Counted from the first letter of the stretch, positions 1 through 8,640 are shown. The stretch: 64,000 nt of DNA from Stutzerimonas stutzeri (GCF_000219605.1 NC_015740.1:1426001-1490000); one strand, 5' to 3'. Numbers and translations are program-made. Notes: generated by a model from the sequence alone, not told the origin.

Positions 1-1074
1 GGCGGCGTTTTCCTCCGCCGTGCCAGCCAGCCGCTGCGCCGGCAGGCAGATCCCGGCGTGGGACAGGGTGCGGTGGGTCAGGCGCTTGTCCTGGCAGAGC
101 GTCATGCTCACGGCCGAGGTGAGATCGGACAGCGACTCCCGGCAACGCACCCGCCGACCACCTTGGGTGAGCGTGAACAGTCCGGCCTCGGCATCGTTGA
201 CCTCGATCTCGATGCCGCGCCGGCGGGCTTCGTCGACGATGATCTTGGCGTAGGGGTTGAGCTTGGCTTCCGGCCCCGGGCCGAGGAACAGCGGCTGGTT
301 GAAGCTGTTCTTGCGCTTGACGGTGAAGGTCTGCAGGTCGCGGAAGCCGAGCTTGGCATAGAGCGCCTTGGCCTGCTGGTTGTCGTGCAGCACGGACAGG
401 TCCAGGTAGGCCAGGCCGCGCCCCATGTAGTGCTCGATCAGATGGCGTACCAGTGCCTCGCCGACGCCGGGTCGGGGGCAACTGGGCGAGACTGCCAGGC
501 ACCAGAGACTCGAACCGTTTTCCGGATCATTGAAGGCGCGGTGGTGATCAATGCCCATCACGCTGCCGATGATCTGCCCGGAGGTGTCGTCCTCGGCCAG
601 CCAGTACACCGGCCCGCCTTGCTCGCGTGGCGTGCAGCGCTCCGGGTCTACCGGCATCATGCCGCGCGACTGATAGAGGCCGTTGATCGCATGCCAGTCC
701 GCCTCGCTCTGGGCGCGGCGCACGCAGAAGCCGCGAAACGGTTTCTGTGACGGGCGGTAGTCGCTGAACCAGATGCGCAGGGTGTCGGAGGGATCGAGGA
801 AAAGCTGCTGTGGTGCGTAGGACAGGACCTGATGGGGCGCCGCCACGTACAACGCGATATCGCGTTCGCCGGCCTGCTCGTTGAGCAGCTCGGCGGCAAG
901 CTGCGCGGGATCCGAATAGGTGTGGCCGACAAGGATGCGCCCCCAGCCGCAGTGCAGGACCACGGGCCCACAGGGTTCTTCCTGACCATCCTCCGCGAAG
1001 CGTGCCTGCAACCGCTGGTAGGTCGGGGCCTGGCCGCGCAGCAGGCGCTGACCGTAGGCTTGGGACTTCTGCAT
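1..1074 (-). CDS. ngg: N-acetylglutaminylglutamine synthetase (partial, 3' end outside window)
   Basis: The frame is open from an ATG at 1074 to the window edge, giving 358 codons of an enzyme usually near 580 residues. The N-terminal half reads as a GNAT acetyltransferase (a cysteine-rich stretch GFCVRRAQSE, then a core ending SVLHDNQQAKALYAKLGF). The segment after FTVKRKNSFNQ leads towards the ATP-grasp ligase half, with PYAKIIVDEARRRG and RCRESLSDLTSA. The family acetylates glutamine and ligates a second glutamine to make the dipeptide precursor of NAGGN, a compatible solute made under osmotic stress. AAGGAA precedes the ATG. It lies 137 bp downstream of asnO on the same strand, which matches the NAGGN gene order of P. 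aeruginosa (PA3459-PA3460). The assignment rests on remembered family sequence plus context. Confidence 0.9.
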   Translation of the reverse strand, partial: MQKSQAYGQRLLRGQAPTYQRLQARFAEDGQEEPCGPVVLHCGWGRILVGHTYSDPAQLAAELLNEQAGERDIALYVAAPHQVLSYAPQQLFLDPSDTLRIWFSDYRPSQKPFRGFCVRRAQSEADWHAINGLYQSRGMMPVDPERCTPREQGGPVYWLAEDDTSGQIIGSVMGIDHHRAFNDPENGSSLWCLAVSPSCPRPGVGEALVRHLIEHYMGRGLAYLDLSVLHDNQQAKALYAKLGFRDLQTFTVKRKNSFNQPLFLGPGPEAKLNPYAKIIVDEARRRGIEIEVNDAEAGLFTLTQGGRRVRCRESLSDLTSAVSMTLCQDKRLTHRTLSHAGICLPAQRLAGTAEENAA

Positions 1075-1095
1075 GGTACGTTCCTTGATGCTAAG

Positions 1096-1164
1096 TCACG
1101 AACCGGCCAGCGGCGGGGCGAAACGGTCGCCCCCGTGGCGCGTGCCAGCCGCAGCCGTTCGTGA
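1096..1164. repeat. Nested inverted repeat in the asnO-ngg gap
   Basis: Outer arms TCACGAAC (1096-1103) and GTTCGTGA (1157-1164) are perfect complements. Inside them GGGGCGA (1115-1121) and TCGCCCC (1127-1133) form a seven-pair hairpin with a five-base loop. There is no T-run, so it is not a standard terminator. It could slow or partly end transcription between asnO and ngg, or stabilise the upstream mRNA; that role is inference. Confidence 0.6.
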
Positions 1165-1211
1165 GCGGGTTATTGGGGCCGTCTAGCCATGGCGCGACCT
1201 CATCGATGCCC

Positions 1212-2984
1212 CTAGAGGCCTTGTTCGCTCAACCATAGGTTGACCGCCGCCAGCTGCCAGAGTTTGGAACCGCGCAGCGGGGTAAGCTGGCCATCCGGAT
1301 CGGCGAGCAGCTTCTCCAGCATCTGCGGGTTATACAGCCCGCGCTCCTGGCTGGGGTCGAGCAACATCTCGCGCACCCAGTTCAGCGTGGCACCCTGCAG
1401 GTGCTTGAGGCCCGGCACCGGGAAGTAGCCCTTGGGCCGGTCGATCACCGCGGCGGGGATCACCTGGCGTGCGGCTTCCTTGAGCACGTACTTGCCGCCT
1501 TCGGGCAGCTTGAACTTGGCCGGAATCCGCGCCGACAGTTCAGCCACGCGGTAATCGAGGAACGGCGTGCGCGCCTCCAGGCCCCAGGCCATGGTCATGT
1601 TGTCCACGCGCTTGACCGGGTCATCCACCAGCATCACGGTGCTGTCGATGCGCAGCGCCTTGTCCACCGCGGCCTCGGCACCCGGCTGGGCGAAGTGGCG
1701 GCGCACGAAATCACCGGAGAAATCGCCCTGCACCCATTGCTGCTGCATGGTCTGGGCATATTCCTCGTAGCTGCGGTCGCGGAACGCGGCGAGGTAGGCC
1801 GCCACCGGGTCCTCGGCACCATCGACCAGCGGATACCAGTGGTAACCGGCGAACAGCTCGTCCGCGCCCTGGCCGCTCTGCACCACTTTGCAGTGCTTGG
1901 CCACTTCCCGCGAGAGCAGGTAGAAGGCGATGCAGTCGTGGCTGACCATCGGCTCGCTCATGGCCTGGAAGGCGGCCGGCAGCTGCTCGAGGATTTCCTT
2001 TTCCTGGATGCGCAGCTGGTGATGGCGGGTGTTGTAGTGCTTGGCGATGATGTCCGAGTACTTGAACTCGTCGCCGCGCTCGCCGCCGGCGTCTTCGAAG
2101 CCGATGGAGAAGGTCAGCAGGTTGTCGTCGACACCCGCCTCGCGCAGCAGACCCACCAGCAGGCTGGAGTCGACGCCGCCGGACAGCAGCACGCCGACGT
2201 CCACTGCGGCACGCTGTCGGATCGCCACCGCTTCGCGCATGGTGTCCAGGGTCAGACGCTTCCAGTCTTCGAAGCTGTAGTCGCGCTCGTCTTCGCGGGC
2301 ACCGAACTGCAGCTCCCACCAGCGCTCGGTGGTGGTCGTGCCATCGGCGTCGACACGCATCCAGCTGGCCGGGGGTAGCTTCTCGATGCCGGCAATCAGG
2401 GTGTCCGGTGCCGGCACCACGGCATGGAAGCTCATGTAATGGTTCAGCGCCACCGGGTTCAGCACACCGGCGATGTCGCCGCCCTTGAGCAGGGCCGGCA
2501 GCGAGGAGGCGAAGCGCAGGCGCTGGTCGGTGCGTGACAGGTACAGCGGCTTGACGCCGAGGCGATCACGGGCGATGAACAGCTGCTGGCGGTCCCGCTC
2601 CCAGATAGCGAAGGCGAACATACCATTAAGGCGTGGCAGCAATGCCTCGCCCCAGGCGTGGTAGCCCTTGAGCAGCACCTCGGTATCGCCTTCGGAGAAG
2701 AAGCGATAGCCGAGGTTTTCCAGCTCTGCGCGCAGTTCGGGGTAGTTGTAGATGGCGCCATTGAAGACCATCGACAGGCCGAGAGCCGAATCGATCATCG
2801 GCTGGCCGGACGCCTCACACAGATCCATGATCTTCAGGCGTCGATGGCCGAGGGCCAGCGGCCCCTGGCTGTGGAAACCGCACGCGTCCGGGCCGCGTGC
2901 GGTCAGGTGTTGGGTGATGCGTTCAACCGCGGCCAGATCGGCGGGGCGGTTATCGAAACGAAGTTCTCCAGCTATGCCACACAT
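1212..2984 (-). CDS. asnO: N-acetylglutaminylglutamine amidotransferase (asparagine synthase family)
   Basis: This 590-residue protein begins MCGIAGE. Cys2 becomes the nucleophile of the class II glutamine amidotransferase domain (about residues 2-200). The C-terminal asparagine-synthase domain carries the pyrophosphate loop SGGVDSS near residue 270. It resembles AsnB, but position beside ngg and a MarR gene points to the amidotransferase that converts N-acetylglutaminylglutamine to its amide (NAGGN), as for PA3459. Ammonia from glutamine is used with ATP. Length is normal and the frame is intact. The 5' leader is rich in inverted repeats (3018-3094), and a palindromic operator lies further upstream. 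A general asparagine synthetase is the alternative, made unlikely by the neighbours. Confidence 0.9.
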   Translation of the reverse strand: MCGIAGELRFDNRPADLAAVERITQHLTARGPDACGFHSQGPLALGHRRLKIMDLCEASGQPMIDSALGLSMVFNGAIYNYPELRAELENLGYRFFSEGDTEVLLKGYHAWGEALLPRLNGMFAFAIWERDRQQLFIARDRLGVKPLYLSRTDQRLRFASSLPALLKGGDIAGVLNPVALNHYMSFHAVVPAPDTLIAGIEKLPPASWMRVDADGTTTTERWWELQFGAREDERDYSFEDWKRLTLDTMREAVAIRQRAAVDVGVLLSGGVDSSLLVGLLREAGVDDNLLTFSIGFEDAGGERGDEFKYSDIIAKHYNTRHHQLRIQEKEILEQLPAAFQAMSEPMVSHDCIAFYLLSREVAKHCKVVQSGQGADELFAGYHWYPLVDGAEDPVAAYLAAFRDRSYEEYAQTMQQQWVQGDFSGDFVRRHFAQPGAEAAVDKALRIDSTVMLVDDPVKRVDNMTMAWGLEARTPFLDYRVAELSARIPAKFKLPEGGKYVLKEAARQVIPAAVIDRPKGYFPVPGLKHLQGATLNWVREMLLDPSQERGLYNPQMLEKLLADPDGQLTPLRGSKLWQLAAVNLWLSEQGL

Positions 2985-3017
2985 AAGGTCCTTACCGGTT
3001 TTGCCGTTGGGGAGTGT

Positions 3018-3094
3018 GACTGACCCGTCATCGCCTAAGTTCAGCTTTTCGGACCAGCGCAGCGGCGCTGGATCGGCTTAAGGCCGGGTCAGTC
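3018..3094. promoter_or_regulatory. Structured leader of asnO (nested inverted repeats)
   Basis: GACTGACCCG (3018-3027) is repeated in reverse complement as CGGGTCAGTC (3085-3094). Between them CCAGCGC (3054-3060) and GCGCTGG (3065-3071) can form a hairpin with a four-base loop. On the minus strand this falls just upstream of the asnO start at 2984, so it probably lies in the promoter or 5' untranslated leader. No RNA switch family is recognised. Confidence 0.5.
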
Positions 3095-3102
3095 ATCTTT
3101 TT

Positions 3103-3135
3103 ACACCAAAGCAAAAAAATGCTTTGATGTCAAAG
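3103..3135. promoter_or_regulatory. Likely MarR operator between asnO and the MarR gene
   Basis: ACACCAAAGCA (3103-3113) and TGCTTTGATGT (3120-3130) form a 10-of-11 inverted repeat around AAAAAA. The right arm also belongs to a second palindrome, CTTTGA-TG-TCAAAG (3122-3135). Three CAAAG/CTTTG half-sites therefore sit directly upstream of the regulator start and face asnO. This is the expected place and shape for an autoregulated MarR dimer site. Confidence 0.6.
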
Positions 3136-3146
3136 TGAGTGGATCA

Positions 3147-3635
3147 ATGAAAAGTGTTCTTATGGCTGAAAAAACAGTTTCAAATGAAATTAATGTGCTG
3201 GAGGTTCAGGCCTTCGAACTGCCGCTGTTCCAGGCCATGCGCCGGCTGCAGCAGGATGCCGAAGTGCATGCCAAGCGTCTGGCGCGTTACGGTGGCCTGA
3301 GCCCGGTGCAGCTGATGATCCTGCAGGTGCTGGCCGGTGAAGGGCAGATGACCGCCAGTGCCCTGAGCCGGCGCGTGAGCCTGACCGCCGCGACGCTGTC
3401 CGGTCAGCTCGATCGACTCGAAGAACGCGGGTTGCTGCAACGTCAGCGCGACGACCAGGACCGCCGCCGCCAATGGCTGCTGCTCAGCGACTGCGGCCGG
3501 GAATTGCTCCAGGACGCACCGGCGTTGCTGCCGCCGGAATTCCGCACACGTTTCGCCGCGCTGCCGCCGTGGGAGCGCCACGCGCTGACGGCGGCCTTGC
3601 TGCGTGCCGCCGAACTCTGTGGCGACATGGAGTGA
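3147..3635 (+). CDS. MarR family transcriptional regulator of the NAGGN genes
   Basis: A 162-residue winged-helix regulator if started at ATG 3147. GTG 3135 and ATG 3162 are alternatives. ATG 3147 is preferred because GTG 3135 touches the palindromic operator and lacks a ribosome site, whereas GAGTGG lies before 3147. The MarR core is visible: LSPVQLMILQVL, then MTASALSRRVSLTAATLSGQLDRLEERGLL (recognition helix region) and the wing QRDDQDRRRQWLLLS. It is divergent from asnO, as PA3458 is from PA3459, so it probably controls NAGGN synthesis and itself. The ligand is unknown. Its stop is six bases from that of the convergent S8 gene. Confidence 0.85.
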   Translation: MKSVLMAEKTVSNEINVLEVQAFELPLFQAMRRLQQDAEVHAKRLARYGGLSPVQLMILQVLAGEGQMTASALSRRVSLTAATLSGQLDRLEERGLLQRQRDDQDRRRQWLLLSDCGRELLQDAPALLPPEFRTRFAALPPWERHALTAALLRAAELCGDME

Positions 3636-3641
3636 CGTGGC

Positions 3642-5411
3642 CTAGCGCGTGTTCTCCAGGCTCTTGACCGTCAGTTCCAGGGCCTTGCGCATGTCGAGTC
3701 GAGCCGAGCGGCCGACATCGTTGTCATCCAGCCGATAGCCGCGCTCGGACGGCAGGATCGGCGCGGTAAGGTCGTCCGCCTCGGCCGGTTCGAAGTCCGA
3801 GTCGCGGCCGATGGTCATGGCGCTGCGGCGCAGCAATTCACGCACCTGATCGGGTTCGAGCTCGGGATTGACCGACAGCATGGCCGCCACCGCGCCGGCC
3901 ACCAGCGGTGTGGCGTAGGAAGTGCCGCAGTGCACGTCACCGCGCTGCTCCGGATCGAGCGTGGCGGCGCGCGTACAGGCCGCGGCGGTGATGTCCACAC
4001 GCATGTCGACATTGGATGACTTGCGCTTGCGCACATAGTCCGGGTGTTCCACCGAGACATCCTTCTTGTCGTTGCGCTCGTGGCCGCCGACCACCAGCAG
4101 CTGCTCGGTGATGAAGGACGACGGCAGGCGATAATCGTCGCGCCCGGAGTGCGCCGACCCGTTGCCCGCGGAGTTGATCACCAGCACGTCGGGATGTTCG
4201 CGGCGCAGCCAGAGGAAGAACTCTTCCAGCAGCTCCTCGTAGCCGCTCATGGCGATGCCCGAGCGCAGCAGCGAATCCACCGGTTCACCTTCCACGTCCA
4301 CCGTGCCGATGCGATGGATGCCCCAGCTCCAGTTGAGAATCCGCGCGCCGTCTTCGACCAGATTCACCGAGGCCGCCACATTGGCGGTGATGCCGGCGTC
4401 CGAGTTGCGCTCGACTATCACCTCGAAGCCCGGGCCGGTGCCGTCCAGGGAGGCGAGAAAGCCCTGGTCTCGGGCGTCGCTGGCGTGGGCGGCGAGGATG
4501 CCGGCCACGCTACTGCCGTGGTTGTCCGGCTTGTCGGCGTCGCGGGCATAGAGACAGGTGCGTTGCTCGGGCGGATCGCAGGGCTGGAGGTATTCGGCGA
4601 AGTGCGGGGCGTCGAAGTCCACCGCGCGTTCGATGATGCCGATGCGTACCGGCGCGCGGTCGGCGGCGCGCTGGTCATCCGGGATGCGCTCGCGGTAATA
4701 GTCGACAGCGTCGAGAAAGCGGTTGGCCGCCCATTCGCGATTCTGCCGGCGCGGCCGTTCCTGTTTGTCCTGTTCGTCGCTTTCCGCGGCGGATTCCTCG
4801 ATCACCACGGCATCTACGCCGACCTCGCTGCCAAGGCGCAGCACCATGGCATCGCGCTCGGTCAGGTCTTTCACCGGCAGGCGCAACTGGTAGGTATTGA
4901 GCGGCGGGATGGCACCGACTACCTCGGCGCCGTACTTTTCGGACAGCTGGCGGGCCTTCTCCAGACCTTCGTGGTCTTCCTCGATGATCAGGCTGACCAG
5001 ATCGACATAGGTGGTGAGGTCATCCATGTTGCGCGCCACCTCGTCGGGCTTGGCGGCGAGTACCTGGCTGCGACCTGCCGAGAGCCAGACCGGATTGCTG
5101 CGCTTGCCGTCGTGCTCGAGCCACAGCGGGCCGCTGCGGACCTGGTCGGCGGGCAGGGTCAGACGCAGCTGATTGCCGTCGCGGCTGATCTGCTCGGCGG
5201 GCAGCGCCTCGCCGCTCAGCTTCAGCTGCACGTCGGCACGGGGCAGGCCGCGGGCATTCAGGCACCAGCTCAGCGCGTTCTCGGCGAACAGATCGCCGCA
5301 CCGCGTGAGCCGGGCGATGCGCAGTTCCTCACTGGCAGCCACCGGGCCGGTGGCCATGGCCCCGAACATGGCGAGGCCGAGGGCGAACGAAGCAGGTAAT
5401 CGACACGTCAT
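3642..5411 (-). CDS. S8 (subtilisin-like) family protein with Glu at the catalytic Asp position
   Basis: A 589-residue secreted protein with a signal peptide (about 1-26, ending VAA-SEE) and an N-terminal region of about 230 residues before the S8 domain. In the domain, His298 (DNHGSSVAG), oxyanion Asn417 (SAGNGS) and nucleophile Ser498 (CGTSYATP) are present. The usual I-D-T/S-G strand reads IGIIERAVD, putting Glu261 where the catalytic Asp belongs. Activity may be weak or altered, or Asp265/Asp267 might substitute; that is inference. The gene starts three bases after the egtD stop, so it is probably co-transcribed with egtB-egtD. I know of no established role for a subtilase in ergothioneine synthesis. 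Confidence 0.85.
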   Translation of the reverse strand: MTCRLPASFALGLAMFGAMATGPVAASEELRIARLTRCGDLFAENALSWCLNARGLPRADVQLKLSGEALPAEQISRDGNQLRLTLPADQVRSGPLWLEHDGKRSNPVWLSAGRSQVLAAKPDEVARNMDDLTTYVDLVSLIIEEDHEGLEKARQLSEKYGAEVVGAIPPLNTYQLRLPVKDLTERDAMVLRLGSEVGVDAVVIEESAAESDEQDKQERPRRQNREWAANRFLDAVDYYRERIPDDQRAADRAPVRIGIIERAVDFDAPHFAEYLQPCDPPEQRTCLYARDADKPDNHGSSVAGILAAHASDARDQGFLASLDGTGPGFEVIVERNSDAGITANVAASVNLVEDGARILNWSWGIHRIGTVDVEGEPVDSLLRSGIAMSGYEELLEEFFLWLRREHPDVLVINSAGNGSAHSGRDDYRLPSSFITEQLLVVGGHERNDKKDVSVEHPDYVRKRKSSNVDMRVDITAAACTRAATLDPEQRGDVHCGTSYATPLVAGAVAAMLSVNPELEPDQVRELLRRSAMTIGRDSDFEPAEADDLTAPILPSERGYRLDDNDVGRSARLDMRKALELTVKSLENTR

Positions 5412-5414
5412 GGG

Positions 5415-6377
5415 TCAACGCCGTTGCAGGTAGTTGACGCTGAACAGCCCGCGCGGATCGGTCCACTGGCCGCGGCAGTCGAAGCCGGCGGAGTCGGCCA
5501 GGGCGGCAAAGGAGTCCAGCGTGTACTTGTAGGAGTTTTCCGTATGCAGGCTCTCGCCGGCATCGAAGTGAAAACGTCGGCCCTCGATGGTCACATCCTG
5601 CGCCTCGGGGCTGATCAGGTGCATCTCGATGCGCGACTCGCCCTCGTTGAAGAACGCCCGATGGACAAAGCGCGACGGGTCGATGTCACTGTCCAGCTCG
5701 TTGCGGATGCGCTGCAACAGGTTGAGGTTGAACGCGGCGGTGACATGGGCGCGGTCGTTGTAGGCCGCTTCCAGCACCGCCCGATCCTTGACCAGGTCGA
5801 CGCCGATCACCAGACCGCCGCCGGCCGGCAGCACATCGTGCAGGCGCTGCAGGAATGCCGCGGCCTCGGCGGGTGTGAAGTTGCCGATGCTCGAGCCCGG
5901 GAAGAACACCAGCGGGTGCTCGCTGGAGAAATCATCCGGCAGGTTCAGTTCATGAGAGAAATCGGTGCAGGCAGCATGCACCTCCAGCCAGGGGTAATCC
6001 GCGGCCAGGCGCTGGGTGCTGCTGAGCAGGAAGTCCTCGGAGATGTCGATGCCCAGGTAGCTGGTGGGGTGCAGCGCTTCCAGCAGGAGGCGAACCTTGC
6101 GGCTGGCGCCGCTGCCCAGCTCGATCAGATCGCTGTGAGGGCCGGCGATGTCGAGGATGTCGCTGGCCGCCTCGGCGAGGATCTGCTCCTCGGTGCGGGT
6201 GATGTAATACTCCGGCTGCCGGCAAATCTGCTCGAACAGCTCGGAGCCGCGACGATCGTAGAAGAATTTCGGCGACGCCCACTTGGGCGTGGCGGCGAAC
6301 CCGGCCAGGGTCTCGTCGCGCAGCGAGGCCTCGTGCGGCTGCTGCAGCTGATCGTGAAAATGTATCGCCAATGCCAT
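5415..6377 (-). CDS. egtD: L-histidine N-alpha-methyltransferase
   Basis: A 320-residue SAM-dependent enzyme that trimethylates histidine to hercynine, the first step of ergothioneine synthesis in the cytoplasm. The start MALAIHF at 6377 was chosen because it begins two bases after the egtB stop and fits the family N-terminus; the reading frame extends further up inside egtB without homology. Visible motifs are SPKFFYDRRGSELFE, the SAM loop LIELGSGASRK, YLGIDIS, and FFPGSSIGNF. Tight coupling with egtB supports the call. Family length is about 320 residues, so the gene looks complete. Confidence 0.93.
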   Translation of the reverse strand: MALAIHFHDQLQQPHEASLRDETLAGFAATPKWASPKFFYDRRGSELFEQICRQPEYYITRTEEQILAEAASDILDIAGPHSDLIELGSGASRKVRLLLEALHPTSYLGIDISEDFLLSSTQRLAADYPWLEVHAACTDFSHELNLPDDFSSEHPLVFFPGSSIGNFTPAEAAAFLQRLHDVLPAGGGLVIGVDLVKDRAVLEAAYNDRAHVTAAFNLNLLQRIRNELDSDIDPSRFVHRAFFNEGESRIEMHLISPEAQDVTIEGRRFHFDAGESLHTENSYKYTLDSFAALADSAGFDCRGQWTDPRGLFSVNYLQRR

Positions 6378-6379
6378 GT

Positions 6380-7675
6380 TCAAAGCCCCCTGGCCAGGCG
6401 CAGCCCGGCGAACTGCCAGCGCATCGCCGGCTGGAAGAAGTTGCGGTAGGTCACCCGCACGTGGGATTCCGGCGTGGCGCAGCAGCCGCCGCGCAGCACC
6501 ATCTGTCCAGACATGAACTTGCCGTTGTATTCGCCGAGGCTGCCTTCCAGCGGGCGAAAGCCGGGGTAGGGCAGGTAGGCGCTGGCGGTCCACTCCCAGA
6601 CGTCGCCGAACAGCTGCTGCGGGCCATCGTGGCCGGCAGGCGCAGCGACCGGTTGCAGGTAATCGCTTTCCAGGAAGTTGCCACGCAGCGGCTGGTCGGC
6701 TGCCGCCACTTCCCACTCGGCTTCGCTGGGTAGCCGTGCGCCGGCCCAGCGCGCATAGGCGTCGGCCTCGTAATAGCTGACATGGCAGACCGGCGCTTCC
6801 AGATCCAGCGTGCGCAGCCCGCCGAGGGTCATCTCGTGCCAGGCGCCATCCTCGCGCAGCCAGTACAGCGGGGCATTCCAGCCAGCCTGCTGGATCAGAT
6901 CCCAGCCGTCCGACAGCCAGAGCTCCGGTCGCGCGTAACCGCCATCGGCGATGAAGGACAGGTACTCGCCATTGCTCACCAGGCGTTCGGCCAGTTGGAA
7001 ATCTTCGACGAACTGGCGGTGCCGCGGTGTCTCGCAGTCGAAGGCGAACTCACTGCCAGCATGGCCGATATGCTGCACGCCGCCAGCGAACTCGTGCCAG
7101 CGCGGGCGCTCCGGGCTGCTCGGCTGCGGCCTGGCGAGGTCGTCGCGATAGACCGGGTGCATGGGGTTCTGCGCAAGAATGTGCTTGATGTCCATGAGCA
7201 GCAGCTCCTGGTGCTGTTGCTCGTGCTGCAGGCCCAGGCCGACGCGACGGACGATCTCGGCAGCCTGCTCGCGCGGCGGATTTACCAAGAGCTCGCCCAT
7301 GGCCTGATCGACATGCCGGCGATAGGCATAAATCTCCTCGACCCCCGGACGCGACAGCACGCCGCGCCGCGTTCGCGGGAAGGGCAGGCCATGGGTCTGG
7401 TAGTAGGAGTTGAACAGGTAGTCGTAGGCCTCGTTCAGGCGCCGGTAGCCAGGCAGGTAGGGCAGCAGCACGAAGGTCTCGAAGAACCAGGTGACGTGTG
7501 CCAGATGCCATTTCGGCGGGCTCACCTCCGGTGTGCTCTGGATGACATAGTCCTCCACCTGCAGCGGCGTGCAGATCGCCTCGCTGGCGGCGCGCACCAG
7601 GCGGTAGCGCTGCAAAAGCTGATCGAGTTCGGCGAGTGCCGGGTGCGGATGTGGCTGCTCTGCCAGGTTGCCCAT
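6380..7675 (-). CDS. egtB: Ergothioneine biosynthesis protein EgtB (iron-dependent sulfoxide synthase)
   Basis: A 431-residue protein. The N-terminal DinB-like domain carries WHLAH (57 and 60) and HEQQHQE (His151, His155), supplying the three-histidine iron site. The C-terminal formylglycine-generating-enzyme-like domain holds LPSEAEWE, DVWEWTAS, LRGGCCAT and the ending FAGLRLARG. EgtB joins hercynine to the sulfur of cysteine or gamma-glutamylcysteine using oxygen. ATG 7675 was chosen because AGGGGGGA precedes it by a good distance; the frame extends upstream but without family similarity. The substrate type cannot be read reliably here. No egtA, egtC or egtE is next to it, so the last C-S lyase must be encoded elsewhere. 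Confidence 0.92.
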   Translation of the reverse strand: MGNLAEQPHPHPALAELDQLLQRYRLVRAASEAICTPLQVEDYVIQSTPEVSPPKWHLAHVTWFFETFVLLPYLPGYRRLNEAYDYLFNSYYQTHGLPFPRTRRGVLSRPGVEEIYAYRRHVDQAMGELLVNPPREQAAEIVRRVGLGLQHEQQHQELLLMDIKHILAQNPMHPVYRDDLARPQPSSPERPRWHEFAGGVQHIGHAGSEFAFDCETPRHRQFVEDFQLAERLVSNGEYLSFIADGGYARPELWLSDGWDLIQQAGWNAPLYWLREDGAWHEMTLGGLRTLDLEAPVCHVSYYEADAYARWAGARLPSEAEWEVAAADQPLRGNFLESDYLQPVAAPAGHDGPQQLFGDVWEWTASAYLPYPGFRPLEGSLGEYNGKFMSGQMVLRGGCCATPESHVRVTYRNFFQPAMRWQFAGLRLARGL

Positions 7676-7815
7676 GGCGTTCCCCCCTGCGGTGTCTGCA
7701 CGACCGAAACGGCCTCCCATAGCGACCCGACGGGCCGGGCAAAAGTTTCTGCTCGGTCCTGAACTCGCCTGACGCCTGGCCACTCCCTGTAGGAAGCCAA
7801 GCAGGAGTTCGATCC

Positions 7816-8631
7816 ATGCGACAGTTTCTGATGCTGTGCTCGGCGCTCGGGCTCGCCGCCTGCGCCCAGCACGACACCGCGTCCTACACCGAGACCGCGG
7901 GCAAGCCGAAAAGCGTCGAGACCCATGCCCTGGAGGCGGGGGCAAGGCTGTTGCAGGGGCAGGCCCCGCTGAATGCGGTGAGCGCCTATCTCAACGGCTT
8001 TCACTTCTACAACGGCGACATGAACGGACAGATGGAGACGCACCACTACGTCACCCGTCTCAACGAGGACGTGATGCAGGCGCTGATCTACGACGGCAAC
8101 GGCCGCGACGCCAAGCTGATGGGGGTGGAGTACATCATCAGCGCGCGCCTGTTCGAGACCCTGCCGGAAGAGGAGAAGAAGCTCTGGCATAGCCACGACT
8201 ACGAGGTGAAATCCGGCAGCCTGGTTGCGCCGGGTCTACCGCAGGCAGCGGAAAGGCGGCTGATGAAACAGGTGGTCAGCACCTACGGCAAGACCTGGCA
8301 TACCTGGCATACCGATCGAGACAAGGAGCTGCCCTACGGCATTCCGGCGCTGATGATGGGCTTTACCGCCGACGGCCAGCTCGACCCGGCGCTGGAAAAG
8401 GCCCGTGACGAGCGCCTGGGTGTGGATACCCAGGCCAGGCGCCGTGACCGCGAATCGATCGTGCAACCCGAGGTCGACACGGCTGCCAATGCCTGGGAGA
8501 AGGGCGAGGTCATCCAGTTGCAGCGGGTGCGTGGCGCGGGTGAACACCGGCATGGCGATACGGCCGGACCGGCGGAGATCAACGAGTCGGGCCGCCTGCG
8601 GCAACAGCAGCAGCGCAGCGACCCGCACTGA
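7816..8631 (+). CDS. OBAP (DUF1264) family lipoprotein
   Basis: A 271-residue protein with a lipoprotein signal whose lipobox is LAAC at about residue 16. The rest matches the oil-body-associated protein family: ETHALEAGARLLQG, YLNGFHFYNGDM, METHHYVTRLNEDVMQALIYDG, LMGVEYIIS and LWHSHDYEVKSG. In plants such proteins associate with lipid bodies; in bacteria the role is unknown. The histidine-rich pieces HHY, WHSHDY and WHTWHTD could bind metal, which is a guess. It is divergent from egtB with a 140 bp shared promoter region. The last 50 residues are polar and Gln-rich. The stop lies nine bases from that of the convergent SDR gene. Confidence 0.85.
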   Translation: MRQFLMLCSALGLAACAQHDTASYTETAGKPKSVETHALEAGARLLQGQAPLNAVSAYLNGFHFYNGDMNGQMETHHYVTRLNEDVMQALIYDGNGRDAKLMGVEYIISARLFETLPEEEKKLWHSHDYEVKSGSLVAPGLPQAAERRLMKQVVSTYGKTWHTWHTDRDKELPYGIPALMMGFTADGQLDPALEKARDERLGVDTQARRRDRESIVQPEVDTAANAWEKGEVIQLQRVRGAGEHRHGDTAGPAEINESGRLRQQQQRSDPH

Positions 8632-8640
8632 GCGCCGCGC

